Shown one piece after another: positions 1-4,610 of a DNA stretch of 5,584 nucleotides. The DNA is from Coriobacteriia bacterium (GTDB lineage Bacteria > Actinomycetota > Coriobacteriia > Anaerosomatales > JAENZW01): assembly GCA_029858605.1 (NCBI GenBank), contig JAOUET010000128.1:1-5584 (forward strand), given 5' to 3'. Within the stretch, counting starts at the first letter, position 1, and every line of letters starts with the position of its first letter. The notes below the pieces were generated by a model. That model was not told where the DNA came from. It saw only the letters and a list, made by a program, of their open reading frames with translations, and ran no database searches. The translations under genes and the position numbers were made by a program.

Positions 1-1
1 G

Positions 2-154
2 ACTCGCGGAAATCGCCGCGTCGTGGTCGTCGTGAACGACCGCGGTCCGTTCATCGCAGGTCGCGACCTGGACCTGTCCCGGGAAGCCGCACGTCAACTC
101 GGCTTCTCGGGCGTGGCAACCGTGCATGTGGACTTCTGTGAGTCGGCGGACTAG
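2..154 (+). CDS. rlpA: RlpA-like double-psi beta-barrel protein, C-terminal part
   Basis: Only the last 50 codons are in the window; the reading frame is open from base 2 to a TAG at 152-154. The fragment contains the VNDRGPF motif (residues 11-17 of the fragment), then GRDLDLSREAARQLG and GVATVHV, the typical end of the double-psi beta-barrel domain of RlpA. RlpA proteins are exported cell-wall proteins, and some are lytic transglycosylases that cut peptidoglycan strands lacking stem peptides; the Asp in the NDRGPF motif is in the active-site region. The protein ends a few residues after the barrel, so it has no C-terminal SPOR domain. The N-terminus, any signal peptide and any other domains lie outside the window. 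It is the only + strand gene here and converges on apt. The fold is secure; enzymatic activity is not shown. Confidence 0.8.
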   Translation, partial: TRGNRRVVVVVNDRGPFIAGRDLDLSREAARQLGFSGVATVHVDFCESAD

Positions 155-163
155 ACACCGGTC

Positions 164-184
164 GTCTCCGCACGGGCGAGAGAC
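164..184. terminator. weak candidate hairpin between convergent rlpA and apt
   Basis: The 37-base gap between the two convergent genes contains GTCTC (164-168) and GAGAC (180-184), which can pair, with an inner GC/GC pair around an ACGG loop. An outer CTAGA (151-155) and TCTAG (191-195) are also inverted copies and include both stop codons. No T-run follows on either strand, so this is not a standard intrinsic terminator. Position between convergent genes is the main reason to list it. Confidence 0.2.
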
Positions 185-191
185 AAGGCCT

Positions 192-707
192 CTAGTCGAC
201 GTGAATCAGCGAGACGATCCTCGGATCGCCGAGCTTCTCGCGACCGTGGAGGAAGTCCAGTTCGATCAGAAACGCGAAGCCGGCTACCTTGGCGCCCATT
301 CGCGTCACGAGCGCGGCCTTTGCGGCAGCGGTTCCTCCCGTGGCAAGCACGTCGTCCACGACCAGAACCACATCGTCGTCTGCAAGAGCGTCCGTATGGA
401 CCTCAAGCGCATCCGTCCCGTACTCGAGCTCGTACTCGTGTCGGGTGGTGTTCCACGGCAACTTGCCGGGCTTGCGCGCGGGAACGAACCCTGCACCCAG
501 CTTGTAGGCGAGTGCACCGCCGAAGATGAAGCCGCGTGCCTCGGCACCCAGAACCTTGGTCACGCCGACATTCGCATACGCATCGGCGATGATGTCGATT
601 GCAGCTCGGAATCCTTCGGAGCTCGCAAGCAGCGGGGTGATGTCCTTGAAGATGATCCCTTCCTGCGGAAAATCGGGAACGTCTCGGATGTAGCTACTGA
701 GATCCAA
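192..707 (-). CDS. apt: adenine phosphoribosyltransferase
   Basis: Apt converts adenine and PRPP to AMP and pyrophosphate in the cytoplasm (purine salvage). The 171-residue product has the family's features in order: DVPDFPQEGIIFKDITPLL near the N-terminus, EARGFIFG (57-64), PARKPGKLP (76-84), ELEYGTDALEVHTDAL (93-108) and the PRPP-binding loop VVLVVDDVLATGGTA (113-127). I chose the TTG start at 707 because a perfect AAGGAGG lies 6 bases upstream (714-720). An in-frame ATG at 725 would place that ribosome site inside the coding region and add six residues (MTRRRE) before the usual start. Length fits the family (about 170-185). It is the last gene of the - strand series, 49 bases after the channel gene, with no clear promoter in that gap, so it is probably co-transcribed. 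The identification is secure. Confidence 0.96.
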   Translation of the reverse strand: MDLSSYIRDVPDFPQEGIIFKDITPLLASSEGFRAAIDIIADAYANVGVTKVLGAEARGFIFGGALAYKLGAGFVPARKPGKLPWNTTRHEYELEYGTDALEVHTDALADDDVVLVVDDVLATGGTAAAKAALVTRMGAKVAGFAFLIELDFLHGREKLGDPRIVSLIHVD

Positions 708-713
708 TTCGCG

Positions 714-720
714 CCTCCTT
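714..720 (-). promoter_or_regulatory. ribosome binding site deciding the apt start
   Basis: On the - strand this reads AAGGAGG, a full match to the anti-Shine-Dalgarno sequence, followed by a 6-base spacer (CGCGAA) and then TTG. This supports initiation at TTG 707 rather than at the upstream ATG 725. Confidence 0.85.
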
Positions 721-756
721 GTCATGTGGTCCGGTAATCGTGAGCATACGCCAGCG

Positions 757-1743
757 CTAAAGCTCTCGCATCAGCGACTCCAGTTGGCCCTGCGTGCCGA
801 GAACTACCAGTCGATCGCCCACCGCCAGGGCGGTGCTCGACGAAGGATTGGTGTTCACCGTGCCGTCGGGAGACTGAATCGCGAGGATGTAGGCACCCGT
901 CCTGTCTCGTACGCTCGCTTCGCGTATCGTCCTTCCGGCTATCGTGCAGCCTCCCTTCAGCTCCACCTCCTGCAACTGGAACTCCACGTTGTCACCGTGC
1001 GTGACCAGATCCAGGAAGTCCGAGACCACAGGATGAAGGATCATCGTCGCCATTCGGCGACCTCCGATGACGTTCGGTGTGAGCACTCGGTTCGCGCCCG
1101 CCTTGCGAATCTTGTCCTCCGACGACTCCTGCGACGAACGAGCCACTATGAACAGTTCGGGGTTGACCGATCTGGCAGTGAACGTAACGAACAGGTTGTC
1201 GGCATCCGTGTCGACGGCGGTCACGAGGCTGCGGGCTCGTTCGACGCCAGCCTCGTGCAGCACTTCCTCCGACGTCGCATCGCCTTCCACGACCAGCCAC
1301 CCTTGCTCGCGAGCGTCGCCGGCGCACTCCGGGTCGCTGTCTATGACGACAAACGACGCGCGCTCTTCGGCAAGCATCCCGGCTACCGCCGATCCCACGC
1401 GACCCAGTCCTGCCACGATATGGTGTCCCGTGAGTGCCTCGATTCGCCTATCCATACGCCTGCCCTCCACGTATCCCTTCAGGTGACCTTCGACGACGAA
1501 GTCGATAACCGTGCCGAGGAAGAACACCATGGACCCGAAACCGCCGAAGATCAGCAGCATCGTGAACACACGACCCGAGGTCGTGAGTTCCTGCACTTCC
1601 ATATAGCCGACGGTGCCGACCGTGATGACCGTCATGTAGAGGGCGTCCAGCAGCTGCCAACCTTCGATCACCACATAGCCTGTCGTGCCGATCACGAGCA
1701 CTCCGGCGATGGCACCGAGAGCGATGTATAGCCGCCTGAACAT
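757..1743 (-). CDS. two-TM potassium channel with RCK (TrkA-N/TrkA-C) domain, atypical filter
   Basis: This 328-residue membrane protein has the layout of MthK-type ligand-gated K+ channels. A first membrane helix spans about residues 6-26, followed by a pore helix and filter (37-49) and a second helix (about 58-83). The cytoplasmic part has a Rossmann-fold RCK domain starting at HHIVAGLGRVGSAV (107-120), with acidic residues after strand 2 (VVIDSD, 132-137) and VEGDAT (152-157). A TrkA-C-like domain covers about 255-328. The filter reads TVGYME (44-49): the usual second glycine of GYG is Met48, so K+ selectivity cannot be assumed. The start is ATG 1743, which overlaps the hpt stop (TGATG); AGAGGTG lies 5 bases upstream. 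The same frame stays open to 2130, but that extension covers hpt and lacks family similarity. Fold and class are clear; ion selectivity and ligand are unknown. Confidence 0.88.
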   Translation of the reverse strand: MFRRLYIALGAIAGVLVIGTTGYVVIEGWQLLDALYMTVITVGTVGYMEVQELTTSGRVFTMLLIFGGFGSMVFFLGTVIDFVVEGHLKGYVEGRRMDRRIEALTGHHIVAGLGRVGSAVAGMLAEERASFVVIDSDPECAGDAREQGWLVVEGDATSEEVLHEAGVERARSLVTAVDTDADNLFVTFTARSVNPELFIVARSSQESSEDKIRKAGANRVLTPNVIGGRRMATMILHPVVSDFLDLVTHGDNVEFQLQEVELKGGCTIAGRTIREASVRDRTGAYILAIQSPDGTVNTNPSSSTALAVGDRLVVLGTQGQLESLMREL

Positions 1744-2300
1744 CAGAGCACCTCTTGGAGTGCTTCGTCGCGAACTGTCGCAACGAACGGCAGATTGCGG
1801 TAGAACCCCTGAAGATCGAGACCATAGCCGACCACGAACTTGTCGGGGATGGAGAAGCCACGATACGCGATCGGCAGATCGACGATTCGACGGACATCCT
1901 TGTCGAGCAGGGCACACACCTCGAGACTCGCCGGTCGACGGCCTTTCAGCATGCGCAGTATGTAGTTGAGCGTCAGACCGGTGTCGACGATATCTTCCAC
2001 GACGATCACCGCCGCGCCTTCGATCGGGTCGTCGAGATCCTTCGTGATCCTCACCACTCCTGGACGTCCCCCCAAGTACGACGAGACCGCCATGAAGTCG
2101 ACCTGGAGCGGAAGGTCCACGGCGCGACACAGATCCGCGAGGAAGAAGAGGCCTCCCCTCAAGACGGTCACGAGGCGGACGTCGCGACCCACGTGGTCCG
2201 CAGTGATCTCCCGGCCGAGTTCGCGCACTCGATTCTGTATCTCCTCATCGGAGATCAGCACTCGATCGACGACCTTCTCCGGGGTCAACGGAGCGCCCAT
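1743..2300 (-). CDS. hpt: hypoxanthine phosphoribosyltransferase
   Basis: Hpt makes IMP (and often GMP) from hypoxanthine or guanine and PRPP in the cytoplasm. The 185-residue protein has the expected series: TVLRGGLFFLADL (45-57), FMAVSSYLGG (69-78), the PRPP loop VIVVEDIVDTGLTL (98-111) with the acidic pair Glu102-Asp103, and the purine-binding region PDKFVVGYGLDLQGFYRNLP (152-171). Lys154 is the expected base-contacting lysine. Length matches bacterial Hpt (about 175-190). The ATG at 2300 shares its A with the TGA of the upstream nuclease-fold gene, and its own TGA shares its A with the channel's ATG, so translational coupling on both sides is likely. In many bacteria hpt sits with tilS and ftsH; neither is seen here. 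The identification is secure; guanine versus hypoxanthine preference cannot be read from the sequence. Confidence 0.96.
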   Translation of the reverse strand: MGAPLTPEKVVDRVLISDEEIQNRVRELGREITADHVGRDVRLVTVLRGGLFFLADLCRAVDLPLQVDFMAVSSYLGGRPGVVRITKDLDDPIEGAAVIVVEDIVDTGLTLNYILRMLKGRRPASLEVCALLDKDVRRIVDLPIAYRGFSIPDKFVVGYGLDLQGFYRNLPFVATVRDEALQEVL

Positions 2301-2734
2301 CAGCCTCTACCGTCCTCGACTGGACCTGCCGTGAGTCCTCCACCCTCCTCGCGTTCCTGCTCCTCGACGGGTATGCCGTACTTGAGCAGAAGGTTCCGGA
2401 AATCGCGCTGGTAGAAGATCTTGATGCTCACGTCGGGGTAGAGCTCCTTGAGTCGCCTCATCTTCCGGTTCTTCTTGGTGACGAGCTTCTGACTCATAGT
2501 CGTGAGCTCGATGTACAGATCCAAATCCGGTAGATAGAAATCAGGGGCGAAAGAGGCTATGACTTTTCCTGTGCCGTCCCACTCGAGCGGAAACGTCGTC
2601 GGCTCGTACTCCCAGCGTATTCTGTAGAAGTCGAGTATCTCTGCGGCGACCCGTTCGCTCGGGTGAGCGAACTGGACCTCATCGATCCGCCTGTCGACCG
2701 CGCTTTCTCGATCGTGTCCGTCGGCTTCGGCCAT
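2300..2734 (-). CDS. conserved protein with PD-(D/E)xK nuclease-like fold
   Basis: This 144-residue protein has no function I can name. Residues 25-112 look like a small PD-(D/E)xK nuclease core: a helix beginning PSERVAAEILDFY (Glu27), a strand RWEYEPTTFPLEW, then APDFYLPDLDLYIELTTM with Asp65 and Glu76. A basic helix follows (KKNRKMRRLKELYP, 87-100), then a strand SIKIFYQRD. The expected catalytic Lys two residues after Glu76 is Thr78; a lysine in the following helix (Lys83, Lys87 or Lys88) could replace it, or the protein may be inactive. The ends are charged and look disordered (Glu/Gly-rich C-terminus). It starts at ATG 2734, 5 bases after the FtsR-like gene, and its TGA overlaps the hpt ATG. 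The fold is inferred from motifs only; a role in nucleic-acid binding or cleavage is a guess. Confidence 0.72.
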   Translation of the reverse strand: MAEADGHDRESAVDRRIDEVQFAHPSERVAAEILDFYRIRWEYEPTTFPLEWDGTGKVIASFAPDFYLPDLDLYIELTTMSQKLVTKKNRKMRRLKELYPDVSIKIFYQRDFRNLLLKYGIPVEEQEREEGGGLTAGPVEDGRG

Positions 2735-2739
2735 CGCCC

Positions 2740-3447
2740 CTACACAACGTCTTCGAACGTGCTGCCGAGCGCCCGACGCAGCAAGTGCGCCTTCAGGTCG
2801 CCTGTCAGCGACATGAGTTCCTGCAGCGTCTCGACGAGTTTCTGTCGAGTCTCCGGCGTTCTGTGCCGAAAAGCCGGCATGAGTATCTGGCCGAAGAACG
2901 CTGCCTCTCGCTCCGCAAGCGTCTCATACATGCGCAGGTGGCGCGGCTCCACGCCGAACCGCCGCAAATCCCAACACGCATGTGCAACGACTACGTCGGC
3001 CCTCGAAAGTTCGGCGCTGTCATCTGAGCGCACGACCGAGATCAGGCCGAACTCCTCGAGTTCGTCGATGAAGGAGACCGGCAGGCCGAGAACCGAAGGT
3101 ACATCGTCGAGCTTGACCGTCTCCGCCTCCTCCAACGGCAGAGCGACGGCCTCGACCGTTCCCGTGACGGCTGGTCTCAGCTCGACGGGAACCTTCCCTC
3201 GGTCGTAGTCGGCGAGCTTCTCGCGTATCACCGCAAGCGGAAGGAAGTGCTCCTTCTGCAGGCGCAGTATCAGCTCGATCCGCCCGAGGTCGACCTGCGT
3301 GAACTTCCGGTATCCCCCCGCGGTTCGCTGAGGAGAGATCAGCCCTTCCTCCTCAAGGAAGCGCACCTTGGAAATCGAGAGATCAGGGTAGTCCCCGGAG
3401 AGTTTGTCGACTACCTCGCCGATGGTCAAGTAGTCTCGAGACGGCAC
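2740..3447 (-). CDS. ftsR: MerR-family regulator, FtsR (Rv1828)-like
   Basis: A transcription factor of 235 residues. The N-terminal MerR-type winged helix-turn-helix runs from LTIGEVVDKL (7-16) through ISKVRFLEEEGLISPQRT (25-42), GGYRKFTQVDLGRIELILRL (44-63) and KEHFLPLAVIREKL. Residues about 108-225 form a second domain, with EEFGLI and a FGVEPRHLRMYETLAERE segment (164-181) that closely resembles the C-terminal domain of mycobacterial Rv1828/FtsR, an activator linked to ftsZ expression and cell division. No metal-binding cysteines of classical MerR sensors are present. I chose GTG 3447, four bases after the FHA gene's stop, with a GAAGGA-like site about 11 bases upstream; a longer ATG start at 3543 would overlap the FHA gene with unrelated sequence, and TTG 3429 is another option. 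The neighbouring FHA gene matches the garA-ftsR order of mycobacteria. The target genes here are unknown. Confidence 0.88.
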   Translation of the reverse strand: MPSRDYLTIGEVVDKLSGDYPDLSISKVRFLEEEGLISPQRTAGGYRKFTQVDLGRIELILRLQKEHFLPLAVIREKLADYDRGKVPVELRPAVTGTVEAVALPLEEAETVKLDDVPSVLGLPVSFIDELEEFGLISVVRSDDSAELSRADVVVAHACWDLRRFGVEPRHLRMYETLAEREAAFFGQILMPAFRHRTPETRQKLVETLQELMSLTGDLKAHLLRRALGSTFEDVV

Positions 3448-3451
3448 GAGT

Positions 3452-3895
3452 CTATACGTCCTTCCCGGAGAGAAAGACCATCTGGAACATCCCGATCTGG
3501 ACCGAATCCCCGTGCTCGAGCCGTCCCTTGTCCACGCAAACACCGTTCACGTACGTGCCATTGAGCGATCCCACATCCTCGATTTGAACGCCGTCCACCG
3601 ACGTCAGAACCGCGTGGTTGCGGGACACGGTCACATCGTTCAAGAAGATGTCGCTCCGCGGGTCACGTCCGACCGTGAGGCGCTCCCTATCGATGTAGAA
3701 GCGCTCCCCCACTTCTGGACCCTTGCGGACGACCAGGACCGGCCCGGCACCGGCGTCGACGTCGACGGATTCGGGTGTCTCCTCAACGCCGACCGGTGCG
3801 AATGACTCCGTCGCGCCCTCGAGTCGTGCCCCACACTCGGGGCATGTGGGTACGTCCGCAGCCGTCTGCGCACCGCATCTCGGACAGTCGTTCAT
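3452..3895 (-). CDS. garA: GarA-like FHA protein with N-terminal zinc ribbon
   Basis: A 147-residue cytoplasmic protein in two parts. Residues 4-21 form a zinc ribbon, CPRCG then CPECG (Cys4, Cys7, Cys18, Cys21). After an acidic linker (about 27-50), residues 52-143 form an FHA domain that binds phosphothreonine, with Gly76-Arg77, Ser91-Arg92-x-His94 and Asn112-Gly113 in place. Segments such as SDIFLNDVTVSR and DVGSLNGTYVN are nearly those of mycobacterial GarA. GarA binds and controls 2-oxoglutarate and glutamate enzymes, and is switched off when kinases phosphorylate a threonine in its N-terminal ETTS motif. That motif is absent here; the nearest candidate is Thr40 in EETPES. The gene lies directly upstream of the ftsR-like gene and downstream of gcvH, as in mycobacteria. 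The start is ATG 3895, with only a weak GGGGA site. Family is confident; equivalence of function with GarA is inference. Confidence 0.88.
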   Translation of the reverse strand: MNDCPRCGAQTAADVPTCPECGARLEGATESFAPVGVEETPESVDVDAGAGPVLVVRKGPEVGERFYIDRERLTVGRDPRSDIFLNDVTVSRNHAVLTSVDGVQIEDVGSLNGTYVNGVCVDKGRLEHGDSVQIGMFQMVFLSGKDV

Positions 3896-3931
3896 TCGGT
3901 ATCCCCGTTTCAGGGTCCGCCGACCAGACGA

Positions 3932-4192
3932 TCAGTCGGTGAAGCCGAACTCCTTTCGCTTGAACGAGGCCGCGATCTCTTCCTCGAGAGCCGAGAGAAC
4001 CTCGGGATTCTCGAGGACGTGTGACAGCTTCTCCTCGCTCAGGCGATTCTTCACGTACGGGTCCTTCAACGTTTCTGTGAGCTTTCGACCGTTGCGGACC
4101 TCACGAATCACGTACTCGACAACCCGCTCTTCGACAGCGTCGTGAGAGAGGTCGTCCATGAACTTCTGCAGGCGTTCAGTGATAGTCGACAC
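3932..4192 (-). CDS. small helical protein of unknown function
   Basis: I do not recognise a named family. The 86-residue product is rich in charged residues (Glu, Lys, Arg) and should be almost entirely helical, with no membrane segment, signal peptide or cysteines. The middle part, VVEYVIREVRNGRKLTETL followed by DPYVKNRLSEEKLSHVLENPEVLSALEEEI (residues 24-72), looks like a compact helical bundle with proline-marked helix starts. The start is GTG 4192, supported by AAGGAG (4198-4203) 5 bases upstream. It lies 41 bases after the RsiG-like gene and 36 bases before the FHA gene, so it is probably part of the same transcript. The good ribosome site, clean frame and operon position make it a real gene. 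A link to its regulatory neighbours is possible but rests on position only. Confidence 0.8.
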   Translation of the reverse strand: MSTITERLQKFMDDLSHDAVEERVVEYVIREVRNGRKLTETLKDPYVKNRLSEEKLSHVLENPEVLSALEEEIAASFKRKEFGFTD

Positions 4193-4197
4193 GCGTT

Positions 4198-4203
4198 CTC
4201 CTT
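4198..4203 (-). promoter_or_regulatory. ribosome binding site for the GTG start at 4192
   Basis: On the - strand this reads AAGGAG, followed by a 5-base spacer (AACGC) and GTG. It decides the non-ATG start of the 86-residue protein. Confidence 0.75.
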
Positions 4204-4233
4204 GCAGTTCGGCCTCGGCCCTGCGGTCGGCCC

Positions 4234-4542
4234 CTAGGTCTCGCTGTCTTCGTCCTCGGCGACATCCACCGTCGAGACTCCCCGCAAATCGTTTGCGAGA
4301 ATCCCGATAAGCCGGTCGACGTCACTCGCGGAGATCACGTCCTCGCCAGCCTCGCGTTGAGCCTTCAGCCGACGTACCAACTCCGCCCGCAAGATGTCTA
4401 TCTTGCCGTGGAGCACGCGGCGGCGATACGAGATCCTCTGCTCTTCCTCGTGCAGGTCGTTCAGCAACTCTCTGATCTCCTCGTTGGACTTCTCTTCGAG
4501 GTTCAGGAGCGCCTTGTCGATTCGTTCGTCCCGGTCGGACAT
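4234..4542 (-). CDS. rsiG: RsiG-like coiled-coil protein (putative c-di-GMP-responsive anti-sigma)
   Basis: A 102-residue soluble helical protein. The core (about 20-60) is a helical hairpin or coiled coil containing Glu34-x3-Ser38-x2-Arg41-x3-His45-x3-Asp49. In Streptomyces RsiG, the anti-sigma factor of WhiG, the motif that binds cyclic di-GMP is E-x3-S-x2-R-x3-Q-x3-D; here only the Gln is changed, to His. The surrounding RISYRRRVLHGKIDILRAEL also fits the family. Streptomyces RsiG has two copies of the motif in one chain, whereas this short protein has one, as in the homodimeric Rubrobacter form. The start is ATG 4542 with GGAGGG (4546-4551) just upstream; an in-frame ATG at 4566 would swallow that site. 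No sigma factor gene is in the window. Family resemblance is good; the anti-sigma role and ligand binding are inferred. Confidence 0.72.
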   Translation of the reverse strand: MSDRDERIDKALLNLEEKSNEEIRELLNDLHEEEQRISYRRRVLHGKIDILRAELVRRLKAQREAGEDVISASDVDRLIGILANDLRGVSTVDVAEDEDSET

Positions 4543-4577
4543 GTTCCCTCCACTCCGGATACGCATTCAGTACGAAG

Positions 4578-4583
4578 ATTGTA
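4578..4583 (-). promoter_or_regulatory. candidate -10 element before the RsiG-like gene
   Basis: In the 68-base gap between the transferase and the RsiG-like gene, the - strand reads TACAAT, one mismatch from TATAAT. A start of transcription near 4571 would give a leader of about 29 bases that includes the GGAGGG ribosome site. No good -35 hexamer lies at normal spacing; the palindrome at 4600-4610 sits there instead, so an activator could be involved. A single hexamer match is weak evidence. Confidence 0.35.
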
Positions 4584-4599
4584 GCGCATACCCTTAGGC

Positions 4600-4610
4600 T
4601 GTACCGTACA
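4600..4610. promoter_or_regulatory. candidate operator, TGTAC-C-GTACA palindrome
   Basis: A perfect inverted repeat with 5-base arms around one central base, immediately after the transferase stop codon and 16 bases upstream of the candidate -10 at 4578-4583, i.e. at the -35 position. This is a plausible binding site for a dimeric regulator, but a palindrome this short can occur by chance and I cannot name the protein that would bind it. Confidence 0.3.

Noticed and set aside
126..737. 203-codon open frame on the + strand
   Set aside because: Antisense to apt, whose motifs are unmistakable; no ribosome site or domain supports it.
724..1731. 335-codon open frame on the + strand
   Set aside because: It lies fully antisense to the channel gene, which has clear family motifs; the translation shows no recognisable domain and is rich in His/Arg, as expected for a shadow frame in high-GC DNA.
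1744..2130. Long N-terminal extension of the channel frame, suggesting a fusion
   Set aside because: The extension overlaps hpt on the same strand in another frame and is Arg/Gly/Ser-rich without family similarity; ATG 1743 has a ribosome site and begins the usual first membrane helix.
1755..2414. 219-codon open frame on the + strand
   Set aside because: Antisense to hpt and the nuclease-fold gene; no recognisable domain and no ribosome site that I could see.
3448..3543. N-terminal extension of the FtsR-like protein to ATG 3543
   Set aside because: It overlaps the conserved end of the FHA domain in another frame; GTG 3447 directly after the FHA stop fits the family length.
4543..4610. TTGATG at the transferase stop as a -35 partner of TACAAT
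   Set aside because: The spacing would be 25 bases, far from the 16-18 needed for a standard promoter.
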